A DNA stretch of 64,000 nucleotides from Piromyces finnis (GCA_002104945.1 MCFH01000010.1:988501-1052500), one strand, 5' to 3'; counted from the stretch's first letter, positions 26,868-43,192 are shown. The notes: generated by a model not told the origin, from the letters alone. Program-made: numbers and translations.

Positions 26868-26975
26868 ATGAGTCAGGACTTAGTAGTAATAGGCAGCAGT
26901 CAACATATTTCTAAGAAGTTTAGTATTGCTCTAGTAGATGAGGGAAATGTATTTGATGTTAAAAAAACAAAGTAA
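26868..26975 (+). pseudogene. Short open stretch in the island, possible retroelement fragment
   Basis: Thirty-five codons from ATG to TAA. The stretch VVIGSSQHISKKFSIAL is faintly like the D-S/T-G-x-S-H-x-F-I region of retrotransposon aspartic proteases, but the catalytic Asp position reads Ile, so any protease would be dead. The match is too short to be firm and could be chance. Confidence 0.2.
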
Positions 26976-27110
26976 ATAAATAACCAATATTATTTTTTTG
27001 TATCATAATGTAAATAAATATTTAATCAAAATAGATTTTAGTAATCTGATTTTTTTTTTTTTTTGGACTTCCATATATCCTCATCTAACCCCCTGAATTA
27101 TATAGGGTAT

Positions 27111-27177
27111 GTGATTGTACATTATTGTACATTGCCATATCAATACGACATGGTAATGTACAATAATGCACAATCAC
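27111..27177. repeat. Imperfect hairpin, 28-bp arms, 11-nt loop
   Basis: Arms at 27111-27138 and 27150-27177 pair at 26 of 28 positions, with one of the two mismatches allowing a G-U pair in RNA. The loop is ATCAATACGAC. Each arm contains two copies of a TTGTACATT-like unit. It lies inside the GC-richer island. Confidence 0.8.
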
Positions 27178-27558
27178 CTCCTCTAGGCAGGGCTAATATG
27201 GAATAGCTTATTGTTCTTAACGATCCTTTCACGCAAGATCGAGCTACCAACACCATCGATCTCCTTGAACCTTTAATAACGAAGGATGATTAATGATGAG
27301 AACAACCCTCAAATACCATAATTAGTAATATGTGAATTTATTAATACTCCTTCCTACGAATACTCTAAACTTCAGAAGAAAACCCGCTTGTAACGGAGAA
27401 TTACCTATCTGAATAAATTACTTAGGGTAGAGTCTGGTGGTATGATTATACTTACCTGAATTGACCTTTAACCCCTATTCTTTTGGAGCAAACCTGAAAC
27501 AGGAAAATCGCTAAAGAACTGTCAATGGCGGGGGACCAGAAGCCTTATGAATGCTAAG

Positions 27559-27872
27559 TAAGGGTCTTAACAACCAGGATAGAAACTAGAATGACTATTA
27601 ATCTATGATATTTAACAATATATTTTAAATAAATCACACATTTATCATCTTTTTATCTTGTAATAATTAATAATTAATTTAATCATAATTAATAATAAAA
27701 TTAAGAATATTTATTTTCTATGTAGTACAAATTATAAAAAATGTTGTCCATTATAATTAACCAATAATTATTTTAGTATTTAGTAAATTTTAAGTATTAT
27801 AATAATTTATTTAAAATTATTATTTGAAATAATAAATTGCTTTTACAAATTAAAAAATACATTAATATTAGG
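27559..27872. other. AT-rich upstream region of MGS1
   Basis: Composition returns to nearly pure A/T after the island. No motif stands out before the MGS1 start codon at 27873. Confidence 0.6.
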
Positions 27873-30916
<3,044 letters not shown>

Positions 30917-31448
30917 GTTCATCCTTTATTTATTTATTTTTTTTTTTATTACAACTTAAATTATTAATAACAATAGGGTTTATTGTAAATAGAACAGTAT
31001 TATTATGAATATATTTTATAGTTTATATCTTACAATATTATTATAATTGATTATTTAAAAACATACGGAAATGTACTTTATTATCCAAATATTTTTTATT
31101 TTTATTAAAATTTTAGCAATAAGTTTAAACAAAATAAAATAATTAAGTAAATGAAAAACTTTTTTTTTTTTTTAATTATTATTATAAATTTTATTATAAA
31201 GATATGATATAAAATAAAACAAAAATAAAATAAAATAAAAAAAATTAATTATTTTATGAAATTGTAATGAAAAATAAAACTTAAAAAAAGGTATGATAGA
31301 ATATATTGATTGAATATTGAATGGGATAAAAATATAGATTTATTTCCCTTATTATTATTATTGTTGTTTTATTTCATTAGTTTTTATATAATATATTAAT
31401 TAATAATATTTATCAATTATTAATTATTATTTATTTATTTTTATTCAA
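30917..31448. other. Intergenic between convergent MGS1 and dynactin genes
   Basis: AT-rich spacer where both genes end. No open frame is supported. Confidence 0.6.
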
Positions 31449-31623
31449 TTATATTGAAAATATATTATGAACTTTTTGAAATTGAGATGGTTTTGTAAAT
31501 ATCACGTTTTTAATATTTTCTTTAGATTTTAAAGTTTGATCATTGGATGAAGAAAGATGAACACTTCCTAAATATTTTACTGCATCATTTTCATTTAATT
31601 TTGGTATTTTATCCTAATTAAAA

Positions 31624-31678
<55 letters not shown>

Positions 31679-34600
31679 AAATTATTTACTTACAGCTGTT
31701 TGTAATAAAATATTTCTTTTTAATTTATCAATTTTATCCTGTATATTTTCTTGGAATTGTTGATAATATTTATATTCTTTATTATGTTCAGAAATTTGTA
31801 ATTGTGGATCATATTTACATGATATCCAACTATTCTTATTACTAATTCCATTAATCTTAGATATATCAACAACTCTTGGTTTAGCACTTAATTGTTGAAT
31901 ATTCTGATTATGAAAAATAAATAAAATAAAATAAGTAAATAGATATATAAATAAATAAATAATTATAATAACTTACTTTCTGAAGAATAGAAGATTCATT
32001 GTATAGATCATATATTAATTTTTGTTTTTGGTCATTCTTTGCCATAATTTTTAATGATTTTTTTGTTAATTCATCGGAATAATTGAAAAGTTGAATGGCA
32101 TTCTTCATATTTTCATTATATCTTTGTTTAATATTTTGCTTTCTTAAATATTCAACAGAACAACGAAGTGATTCAATTAATTTTACTTGATTTGGATTAT
32201 TAACAGATTTAGAAATGATAGTTGGAACAATAGTATCTTCACCAGAAATAACACCAATTTTACTTTCATATTCCTTTAATTTCATTTTTTGTTCTCTAAT
32301 GATATTATCTTGATTATTATTTTCTTTTTGTAATGAATTAATTAATGAATTAGTTTCTTTTTCATATTCTATTTTCTTATTTAAGGTTTCTTCTAATCCT
32401 CTAATTTTCTCATTGAACTTTTCATTTTCAGATGATTTCTTTTCTTCAAGGAACTTTATCTTTTCTTTATATTCAGTTTTTAATTTTTCCTATATTAGTT
32501 GTAATATATTTAATATTAATATATATATATATATATAAATTAAAATATTATTTCTTGATATTTTATGCTATTTCTTGATGCATACATTTATTATACTATT
32601 TTCAACAAGCTTAATTTTTTCAGCATTTAATTTTTCCAATTTTTGTTTAATTTCAACATTTAAGGAATACTCTTTCTTTACGTCCTTTGATCTTTCATTC
32701 CATGGTGAATCATTTCTTGTTACTTTAAACATTAAAAAGAAATAAAAGAAATATGAATATAATATATTTTATCAATAAAAAATTTTAAAAAAATCCTTTT
32801 ATAAAAAATTATCTTTTCTTTTTACCTTGTTCAATATTATGTTCATTTACAAATTTATCATTAATTAAACTTAAATCTTCAATGATCTTTCCAATCATAT
32901 TTCTTAAACCTGTCCAGTATGGGTTATCAGTAACATAAAATATATCACTAGTAATAGTTGAAAGAATCTTTGTTAATTCATCAAATTGAATAACAAAATT
33001 GTCTTCTACTTTTTCATCTACAGCTTGCTTAATAGCAATTGATAATTTCTTACAGAACTTTTGAATTAAAGTAATAGATTCATGGATATTTTTTAACTCA
33101 TCTAAAACATTTTTAGTTAAAGTTTCTGATTTTTCCTCTAACTCTTTGATTCTCTTTTCAAATTTCCTATGAATATTAATATAATCATTTAATTTTAATC
33201 TAATATATTTTAATTATTATTTAAAAATGTTAGAAACATACTTTGAATATAATTTAATTTCTTTTGTTTTTTCTAAGATATCATCAACAGGTTTAAAGAA
33301 TTCCTTACTAATAGATTTCATTTGACTTTGAATATTTCCATCTAATTTTAAATACATATGGTTTAGGATTATTTATATTGGTTTATAAAGAATCAAAAAT
33401 TATTAAGTATATATGATAAATACCACTTTTATCGACAATAAAATAGCTTTTTAATTTATCAAATTCATTAAATATTTGATTTGTAGTTAAATCAATATCT
33501 TCATTGTAATATTCAATAATAACTGAAATAAATCTATTTTCCAACGGTATATATTTATCAGCTAAAACAATTAATTGATCAGTGCATTTATTTATGTCTT
33601 GAATTCTAATGATTTCATTAGTCTTCTCATCTTTAATAATACTTATTATATTATTTAATCTAATATATATATATTATATAAATCATGAATAAAAACTTTT
33701 TTTTATATTTTTATAGATATATATACTTAATCTAATTATTATATACCTTGTTTCAGTACCAGTTAGTTCATGATGTAAGTTACCTAATTGTAAGAATATA
33801 TCAACTGGACATTCATTTAAATAATTAACAAATTGTTTAGCTAAAGAGGAGAATAATGAAATAATTTGACAAATCTATTATGAATTATTTATAATATTTT
33901 AATATTTTAATGTTTTTATTCGTTATTTTATTTTATTCATATATATTTTTCCTTTACTTCAATAGCTCTTGATTTTTCTTCAAAATCAGTAATATTTCTC
34001 ATATTTAATTGATTAGATTCATCAAAGTGATTTTTAATGATATCAGCTTTGAATGATAATCTTTTAAACATTAAAACAGTTAATATTGAATCATGTTCAT
34101 TAGAATAGAAAGACTCCGGTAAATACATCTATATTATTAAATTTATAAATTATGCAAGGAGTTAATAAAATTTATTTTATTTTATTTTATTTTATTTTTT
34201 AAATTATAATTAAAATTAAAACTAAATATAATATATAATAATAACCATAATTAATTTCAAATGATCATTTGATTGATTCAATTCTAATTTCTTAAGATCC
34301 AATTCAACAGCTTTAGATTGAGCTTTCATTACTGAGTTTTGTAATTGAAGATTTAAGCTAATCATGTTTTGTGTTTGACTACTTAAATCTTCATTTTTAA
34401 TTTGTTGGAATTGTTCCTTATTTCTTAACTCTTTTAAGTCACTATAAAATAAAAATCAATTAAAAAATATTTATATTTATATTTATATTATACATTTATA
34501 TTAATAAAAAGTATTACTTAATTAATAAATAAATAAATAAATAAATAAATAAATATCTATTAAATTAACAATTTTACTTTTGAAGATTTTTTACTAAAGC

Positions 34601-37460
34601 TCTAAATTGATAAATCGTATTTTCATAATCTTTAATTGTTTCATAAGCTACTTCTATGTCATTTTCTTTTTCCTTTATAATAAAATCTTTCATTTCTAGA
34701 TATTATTATTAAATTAATAATATTTTAGTTTTTAAATATTATACGAAAAAAATTATTCTTTTATTTTGATATTCACCAATTTCTTCTTGTAATTGCTTTT
34801 CATTTTCAATATGTGTTTCTTCTAAGTCATCATTTAATTCTTTTAAAGCTTCTAATTCTTCAATAGTAATATTCATTTCTTCAATTTTCTTTTGAATATT
34901 AATTTAATTTATTTTTTTTTAATAAATTATTTCAATAATTTTCCATAATATATAATTTTTATACTAACCTCGTTTAAATCTAAGTTTTGTTCTGTTAATT
35001 TTTCAACCATATCTTCAGCACCCATTGCATCATTAAGTAAATGTTTTAATTCTTCTATTTGATGATTAGCATCTTCAAGTTGTTTATCCAATTGTTCTTG
35101 ATCAACTATAAAAATATATTATTATATATTATATATTAATAAAATCAATTTACATATAATACTTTATGAATAAATAAACAATCAGCATTAATAAATGGAT
35201 GAATGTATTTTATAAAAAGGTACATTTTGTTTCAGATAATAATAAAATTTCTTCTTCTAGATCTTGGATTTTTAGTTTATATTCATTTTCTTGATTTGTT
35301 GTAACATCACGTAATCTAATAAATTAATAAAAGTGAAAATAGAAAATAATAAGAAGTTAAAAAAAAAAAGTAAGAATAAATATATATGGAAATAATTAAT
35401 TAGTTAAGTAAAATAATTAAATAATTACTTAATTAATGCCGATTTTAATCTTTCATTCTGTTTTTCTAATTGAACAACTTCAATTGCATTTTTCTCTGGA
35501 ATTGATTGTCTTAATTGAACTTCTTCATTAAATTGGGCTTTAGTTTATAATATAAAAGTAAAATTTTTAATGTTTATTGATATTATGGAGTTTTCAATTT
35601 CAATAATGTAATATATAAATATATATACCTGATTCTTCTTTTAATACTTCTAAATTAAGATTCAATTCTTCAATCTTTTCTTTAGCAATATCTAATTCTT
35701 GTAATAAACTTTCACTTTTTTCTTCAGCCATTTCTTTATCTAAAGTCATCATTTCTAATGATTCCATTAAATCAACTTGTTGCATTTCAAGCTTTTCACA
35801 TTTAATTTCTGATTCTTGTAATTGTTTTTGAACTTCAGCTAACTCTTTTTGGGCATCAAATAATGTACCTTTTAAATATTATTATATATGCATATATAAT
35901 AATATTAGTTTAAAATATTAATAATAATTTAAGTAAATTCTGTAATTTATTACTTGTTAATTTTGCTTTTGCCAATGATGCTCTTTCTAGCTCAATTTCA
36001 CTATTTTTATGCTCACGAAGTTCAGCTGAATGCTTAATATCTAACGCTAAATATTTTTCTTTAAATTCACTCATTATATCTAAACGCTCTTCTAATTGTT
36101 CATACTTTTCTTTAAGTTCATTATATTCATCTATTGATATCATCTAGTTTATAAATAATTTATTAGATTTTAATAAAAATTGCATATAATAATAATCATA
36201 AGAATAGATTATTAAAGTTAATTTGATATTAATTTTCTAGTAATCATTTTAATATGTTATTTAAAAATTAAAATAATAAAAAGAAATTACATTATCTAAA
36301 TTTATAGATGGAAGTGATGTCGACAATTGTCGTTCTCGAATAGTTTCTTCAATAATATCTTTAACTGATGTATTATCAATATTATCAATATTACTAATAG
36401 ATTGTTCTGATTCTTGCTTAATTATTTCTTCCTTTTGTGAATCATTAAGCATTTTAGTTGTTTCAACTAATAATTCATTATCTAATGATGCATTTGTTTT
36501 TTCTTCTGGAAAATCCTCATCCTGTAAAGATATACCATCTGATTCTTGTATCATATTCATTAATTTATCATCCTCACTATCTTCATTAAGATAGTTATTA
36601 TCATCATTATTTTGAATTGATACATTTTCTTCATAATCTTCTTTAGGTAAATTTATTTTTGTTTCAATATTACTTTTAATATTTTCTTTTTCAATTTCAT
36701 TAGCAACTTCTGATATTGTATCATTTGCACTTAAATCGAGCTTGCGATGACCTGTTATCACAGATTCTGCTCTCATACTTTTTCTACGATTTTCACTTAA
36801 TGTACTTAAATTTGAAATTTTATTGCCATCTAATTTTAATGAAAGTCTATTACTTCTTGCTGGAAGTTTAGAAGATATGGAATCTCTTTTACCTTCTAAC
36901 GATGGTGTTTTTTGCATTGATACTCGTCTCATTGCTGTTGGTGATTTTATTGAAGAATTAGATGTTGGAGATTTTGTTCCAGTTGAATATAATCGTGAAG
37001 TTCTTCTTATAGAGGAACTTTCTGGTGATTTTGACTTTTGACATGTAATTAAAGAAATTTTAAAATTTAAAAAAATATTATATTATAAATTTAAATTTTT
37101 ATTATATTTTTTGGTATTATCATTTTCATTGTAAAAATCATAAAATAAATTTATTGTTAAAAATTTATATAAATCAATGTATTAATATTAATATACTATC
37201 TAAATAATTCTTACCACTAAAATTTTGACCATTGCTGGTCTGACAAAAACACCATATAATGGTTTACATGAAAAATATTCTACACCATTGATAGATCCAT
37301 TATTTTTTCCTACTGGTTTTTCTAGCTCTATACCAATCCAATTACCTGAAGCAAACTGTGTTGCTCCTATAAAACGAATAATACCAAAGGTACCAGAAGT
37401 TTCCACTCTTTGACCAATTGAAAATTTATCTAACGAAATTGACGATGATAACCGAGACAT
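31449..37460 (-). CDS. Dynactin p150 (p150Glued) with N-terminal CAP-Gly domain
   Basis: The large dynactin arm, which links dynein to microtubules and cargo. It reads on the minus strand from ATG 37458-37460 to TAA 31449-31451 through roughly 20 exons. Exon 1 is 37215-37460 and exon 2 is 36291-37034; the last three are 31977-32489, 31694-31903 and 31449-31613. Residues ~14-80 form a CAP-Gly domain (TFGIIRFIGATQFASGNWIG) with GKNNG at 51-55, where most relatives have GKNDG. A Ser/Arg/Lys-rich basic linker and an acidic segment follow. Then comes a long coiled coil with the DCTN1 hallmark EMMTLDKEMAEEKSESLLQE. The rest is coiled coil with low-complexity AT-rich introns; the dynactin C-terminal region is recognisable only weakly. 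Length is very roughly 1,300 aa by adding exons. Small exon borders in the middle are uncertain. Confidence 0.9.
31621..31679. repeat. (AAAT)n microsatellite in last dynactin intron
   Basis: About 14 tetranucleotide copies within the intron between the last two exons of the p150 gene. Confidence 0.9.
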
Positions 37461-37640
37461 TTTAAATTAAAATTATACAAAAATTGCGAACATTTATAAC
37501 ATAGAATAAAATAAAATAAGATTCACTAATAATTATATTCTTGTTTTATATTTTTATCTTTTTTTTATTTCTTCTGATTTGCTATATTTTATTTTTAATT
37601 CTTCTGTTATGAAAATGTAAATATATTTATTCTTTTATTA

Positions 37641-37671
<31 letters not shown>

Positions 37672-38693
37672 TTTTCTTTTTATTAATAATATTATTATTT
37701 TTTATTTTTTATTTTTATTTTTTTTATTTTTTTATTTTTTTATTTTTTTTTTATTTTTTTTTTATTTTATTTTTTTTTTTTTGTTTTGTTTTGTTTCGTT
37801 TTAGTACTTAAGAATTAAATAATAAAAATTGATTTAGAAATTTTAATTTTGAAAGTTATGTTTAATTTCTTTTTATTGTTTAATTAAATATTACTGTATT
37901 ATATTAATAATAAGAATTACTATATTTATAAAAAGATTTTGGTATTACTGTTTTGTTTTTATTTCAATTAATAATTAAATAAAATCAGTATAAAATAAAA
38001 TATCGAGTTAATAAGAAAAATAAAATATCAAATAATATAATATTTTCGTATTCTTAAAATATTAGGAAAAATAAACAAATATTTTGCTTTATTATTATTG
38101 GAAATCAACAATTCTTTTATTATTGTAAAGTATCTTTGCTAAAGTAATTTGTTTGTTTTTTTATTTTTAAAAAATTATAAATTATATTTTATTATTTCTA
38201 CTATTAACATATAAATATTTCATTTATATTTAAAATACAATTATTTTAACAATAATACAAAGAATAAAAAAATTTCAAATTTACTAAAAAAATTAAATTT
38301 TAATATTAATTTATAATAATATATGATGATTTATTATAAAGAAATAAGTATATAATCCATTTGTCATCTCAACAAAAAGATTTTTAAATTTAACCATTAA
38401 TATATTAATTATATTTATATAAATATGAAAGAAAGTACTGTTGTAAATTCCAACTATAATATAATTAATTGAGTATAAATAAGATAAAATAAAATAAAAT
38501 AAAAATGTTAACCAAAGCAAGTATTAATAATGTATTTTCCATAATAATATGTTAAATAAAAATAAGGTAACACAAACAATTTATTAATTTATTAATCTTT
38601 TATATTAATGAAAATAAAAAAAAAATATTTATTTAATATTTATTTATTGTTATATAAATTTTTTTATAAATATGTACATTTAATTATTTCCAT
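37461..38693. other. Intergenic, dynactin to NPR2
   Basis: The upstream region of the dynactin gene and the 3' side of NPR2, both on the minus strand. A T-rich tract with ATTATT and TTTTTTA-type repeats covers about 37637-37800. A 69-codon frame at 38311-38520 on the minus strand is composition-driven and not called. Confidence 0.6.
37637..37800. repeat. T-rich low-complexity tract
   Basis: Long T runs broken by single A, ending in TTTTGTTTTGTTT. On the dynactin coding strand it is an A-rich tract starting about 180 nt upstream of the start codon, where poly(dA:dT) could exclude nucleosomes (inference). Confidence 0.7.
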
Positions 38694-40615
38694 ATAAATT
38701 TTATTCCTGGATATCTTTTTAAAACCTCATCAAGTTCTTTAGGAGAATATGATAATTTTGTGCATATTTCATCGTAATGATGACTACCATTTAAATATCT
38801 AAATTAATATCAAAAAGAAAACAATATTAGGTAAATAATATTATATTATTAATTGTTTTTTTAATATCATTTTAGTTACTTTTTTATAAATTGTTCATTT
38901 TCACTCTTTTCAATTAATGAATTTTGATATTGATTAGGCAATATCGGATATTTATGAACTCTTTGTAAAAATCCTTTAATTACACCAAATAAAATTAATC
39001 GTCTTTAAAAATGTATAATTAGTTATTATTATTTATAATTTATTGTTTTACGATTTATTGTTTTAGTTTTATTTTAAAAATGTAATTACCTCACATCTAT
39101 ATTATATGAAATCACATTATTCTCTTTTATCCATTCTTTTATCGTCAAACCATGTTTTAATGAACAATATAAAGAAAATATTTTTGCAAAAGAAGGGGGT
39201 ATTCTTCCTATATATTGAAAAAAAAATAATAATATTAATGCAATTAATATAAATAATAAATATTTTATATATTTTTAATTATTACCTTGTTTTACTACAA
39301 ATTCTACACATTGAATTTGCATTTCTTCATCTTTTAGTAAATTTCTTATTGATGGTTTAATATAATATATATTAGAAAACTATTTATAAATATTCATAAG
39401 TATATAAGTTTTTAAACTATATTATCATTATTTTTTTAATTATTTAAATGAACTAAATAAACAACCTGAAATATATCAACCATTTTTATACAACCGTAAT
39501 ACCTTTTAATACATTTATTTTATGAGTAAATTAATAATTTTTCAATAGTTATATAAAGTATTTATTAATATTTATTTTATTTACAAAAAATGTTGAACAG
39601 TAATTTTAACTAAAGTAATGTCTACATCAGCAATTTCAGCAATTCTTTTTATTGGATATACACCATTAATATATGGAATAATCTATAAATAGTATTTATT
39701 TTGACAAATAATTAGTTACATATAAACAAAAAACGATAATAATAATTTTTATTTTTTTAAAATACTCGTCTTGCAGTCAAATCCCAATATTTATCTGATA
39801 TATTATTTAAATTAATAATAGAAACAGGAACTTGATAATCATGAACTTCTTCTGGATTTGGGTATTTTGGGAATAATTTCAAATTGATACTATTAATTTC
39901 ATCTTTAAATATATAATTAAAAAATTTACAAATATTTTATGAATATAAGATATAAGATATTTTAAATTTTTAGTTTTTATATATTAATAAATTAAAATAT
40001 ATTTATACATACTTATAGGAATTTGACATTCTGAATAACTATTTAAATCTTCAAGTAATTGTTCAATGATATTTTGTAATGATTTTTTTGTTGCGGAATT
40101 ATATAAAAAGTTACTTTCAATCTTTTTATTGAAAGAATAATAATGTTAATTAATAAAGTATTAAAAAATAAATTTTAATTATATTATTTCTAAAATAAAT
40201 AAATAAATACTTCAAGTGATTTTAAAATAAAAGCCATTTTCGTTACTATTTGTTCGTAGCTTGAAGAATCGGCATGATTATCAAATACAAAACATAAATT
40301 AAATATTAATGCATTTCTTTTATACTTTGGATTTTCTATACTAACTGGGTAACCCATTACTTTATATTTTGTTGTTCCAATAATTACAAGTCTATTACAT
40401 AATTCAGGTTTGGGTATAACATATTCACTTATAGCATCAAAATCTAATGTTTCTTCTTTACAAAATAAAGGGATTTGGGTATTTGAATTTGTTGAAGATG
40501 AAGAACTATATATAAAACCATCAGGTATAGCATATGTAACTTTTGGACCTTGAATTGGATGAAATTCACTAAAAAAAATTGCATGTATTTTTGGGAAACC
40601 TTGAAACAAATCCAT
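38694..40615 (-). CDS. NPR2: Nitrogen permease regulator 2 (NPRL2), SEACIT/GATOR1 subunit
   Basis: A subunit of the SEACIT/GATOR1 complex, which restrains TORC1 when amino acids are scarce. It reads on the minus strand from ATG 40613-40615 to TAA 38694-38696 through about ten short exons. Exon 1 (40615-40211) gives the longin-like N-terminus: IHAIFFSEFHPIQGPKVTYA, then FDAISEYVIPKPELCNRLV and IENPKYKRNALIFNLCFVFD, all characteristic of NPR2. Downstream exons give YWDLTARRIIPYINGVYPIK and YPILPNQYQ. The C-terminus resembles family winged-helix segments, ending in PGIKFIWK. It is divergent from ARC1 across 756 nt. I am sure of the family, less sure of some internal splice sites. Confidence 0.92.
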
Positions 40616-41371
40616 CTTTGATACTATTAAATGTATTAAAGTTTAATAGAATGTAATATAATCTTTATATATTTAATTTATATATAATACTTTCTTTTTT
40701 TTAAAAAAAAAGAAAAAAAGAAAAAGAAAAAAAAAATAGAATAATATAAAAAATAATTTTGAGAATTTCTTATATTTATTAATTTATTATTTGGATATAA
40801 AATAAAATAGTTAAAAAAAAAATAATAAAGTTAAACAGATTAACAATTATTTATATATTGTTAAATATAATTATATATTACATTGTATTTAATGAAACAA
40901 ATTACACTTTCTAACACCAATAATAATTAATTCAATATTCATTGAGGAAATAAATATAAATAAATTACTACAAATAAAGATAGATGAAAAGTGAATGAAT
41001 ATATTATTTACTTTTTATTCAAAAGGAAATTTTTAGTTTACTTTTTATTAATATTTATTTATTTATTTATTAAATCATATTCTTCATAAATTTTAGTATG
41101 TTCATATTCATATTCTATTAATTTCTTATTAACACAATTTTTTATACTAAATTTTTCTCAATTTTATAAAAATTATTTTTTAATATATGGATTATCATTT
41201 AATTCAGTGGCTTTGACCAATAGTATTAAAGATATTATTTTTTTTTATTATACTAATACTTCTTTGTTAAAAAAAAAATTAAATTACAAAATTGCTTTAA
41301 TTTCTTTATATTTAGAGTAATAAATTTTATTATAGTTTAAGTTAATAAACTTAACTAAAAAATCATTTAAA
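40616..41371. promoter_or_regulatory. Divergent promoter region, NPR2 / ARC1
   Basis: 756 nt between two divergently read genes, so both promoters must lie here. It has a short A/T hairpin-like run near 40690-40735. I see no conserved motif such as CACGTG. Confidence 0.4.
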
Positions 41372-43192
41372 ATGTCTCTTAAGTATAACTCATCAAATAA
41401 AGTTGTTGATATTATTGCAGATTTAGTCGACTTTGATAAATCTAAAGTCACTTTTATTGAAGACCAAACTGTAAATGTTAATAAAATACAATTGTTGATT
41501 AATAATCAATAAATTATTAGTAATTGTACCATTAATAAATTATCAATATTATCCTTTCAATTACAAATTTTTAAAATATATTTAGGCCACTTTACAACTT
41601 GAAGATGGTACTGTTATTGAAGGAACTAACACTATTTGTCAATATCTTGTTCAACAATCTGGTAAATTTAATCAATGGATAGGTGTTACTGATAATGATA
41701 AAGCTGAAGTTCAACAATGGATTTCATATGCTCAAACCACAATCAAAGAAGCTAAGGACAAAGCTCCAATTGCTAAAGTATGTTACGTTAATAAATTAAA
41801 TAATATTTCAACAAATTCATATATATTTATATAAAAATGATAATTTTTATTTCATAGAAAAATTAAATAATTATTTTTTAAAATTAAAAAAAAAAATCGA
41901 ATTTTATTAATAATTTCTTTTTTAAATATTTAATTATATACATGAAATTTATTTCATAAATTTAATCACAATGATGTCTTTTATGAAAACAAAACGAAAA
42001 TATATATAAAATAAAGAACTTAAACGATATTCTTAAATCTAAGGTTTTCATGGTTTCCAATTATTTAACTTTAGCTGATGTTATTATTTACATCAATTTA
42101 TATTCTTACATTTGTGTTTTATCAACCGAAGATCGTTTCAAGATTCCAAATGTTACTAGATACTTTGATTTAATTCAAAATTTAGTTCATGAAATCAAGC
42201 CAAAAATTACTTTTGATTTAGTTGCTATTAATTTAAATGCTCCACCAGTTCCAAAGAAGGTGATTATAATATTATTTTAATTTTTTTCTTTACAAAAAAT
42301 TCAAGGTAGATGTAATTAAAATAAGAAATATTTAAAATAAATAGGAAAAAACTGAAAAGAAGGCTGAAAAGAAGGAAAAGAAGGATGGTAAGAAGGAAGG
42401 AAAGGACAAAAAGGAAGGAAAGGAAAAGAAGAATGGTAAGGAAGAAAACAAGAAGGAAGTTAAACAAGAAAAGGCTGATAAGAAAAATAAGAAGGAAAAG
42501 AAAGAAAAGAAAGAAAAGAAACCAGCTGAACCAACTGTCGAAACTGGACCAGATCCATCAAAATTGGATATTAGAGTTGGTCATATTATTGAAGCTCGTA
42601 AGCATGAACAAGCTGATGCTCTTTACGTTGAAACTATCGATGTTGGAGAAGAAGAACCAAGGTAATTATTATAAATTAAAAATATTTAAATTCTCTTTAA
42701 TTTATAATTTTTAAAATATGATATATACTAATACTTTAAAAAATAACTATTTAATTAAACTAAAAAAACAATTAACAAATAAATAAATAATATAGAACTG
42801 TTGTTTCAGGTTTAGTTAAATATATGACTGTTGATAAGTTAATAAATAAGGATGTTATTGTTTTATGTAACTTAAAACCAGTTGCTATGAGAGGAATCAA
42901 ATCTCATGCTATGGTTTTATGTGCTAATAGCTCAGATGGTACTAAGGTTGAAATTGTTAATCCACCAGAAGGCTCAAAACCAGGTGATAAGGTAGTTATT
43001 GGTACATACAATGGTACTCCAGAAAAACAATTAAATCCAAAAAAGAAGATTTTTGAATCTATACAACCAGGTTTCAAGACTAATGATGACAAAGAATGTT
43101 GTTGGGTTGCTCCAGATAACTCTGTTCATAAATTCACAGTTAATGGTGGTGTCTGTAAGGTTGAAACTATTGTTGGTGGTGGTATTAAATAA
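41372..43192 (+). CDS. ARC1: tRNA-binding aminoacylation cofactor Arc1/AIMP1 (EMAPII domain)
   Basis: A cofactor that binds tRNA and tethers aminoacyl-tRNA synthetases. Five exons (41372-41470, 41586-41777, 42044-42259, 42345-42661, 42796-43192) join to 406 aa. The N-terminal ~165 residues form a GST-C-like domain with GTNTICQYL and [12 protein letters not shown] very Lys/Glu-rich linker of about 60 residues, all KK and KE clusters, suits non-specific RNA binding. The C-terminal EMAPII-type OB fold is strongly conserved: [18 protein letters not shown], then [26 protein letters not shown] and [13 protein letters not shown]. The order GST-like, Lys linker, EMAPII matches yeast Arc1. Whether it binds Met and Glu synthetases as in yeast cannot be seen. 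Confidence 0.95.

Larger units (their letters stand above)
26455..27558. mobile_element. Candidate decayed element: GC-richer island bounded by inverted repeat
   Basis: Between two AT-rich spacers lies about 1.1 kb whose base mix is clearly richer in G and C than any other non-coding part of the window. Its edges carry an inverted repeat: 26455-26478 (CTTAG, 6 nt, then TAAGGCTTCTGGT) and 27535-27558 (the reverse complement). They agree at 20 of 24 positions, including 13 in a row. Inside are a 24-bp perfect palindrome, a 28-bp imperfect hairpin and several short open stretches with protein-like composition, on both strands and broken by stops. No obvious target-site duplication flanks it. A decayed transposon or a fragment of foreign DNA is most likely; a structured RNA gene is an alternative. 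Family not recognised. Confidence 0.4.

Noticed and set aside
26455-27558. rRNA or mitochondrial DNA insertion as explanation for the GC-richer island
   Set aside because: I compared by eye with conserved LSU rRNA core motifs and group I intron core elements and found no convincing match.
38311-38520. 69-codon minus-strand frame between dynactin and NPR2
   Set aside because: Composition-driven, no motif, and not joined by splice sites to NPR2.
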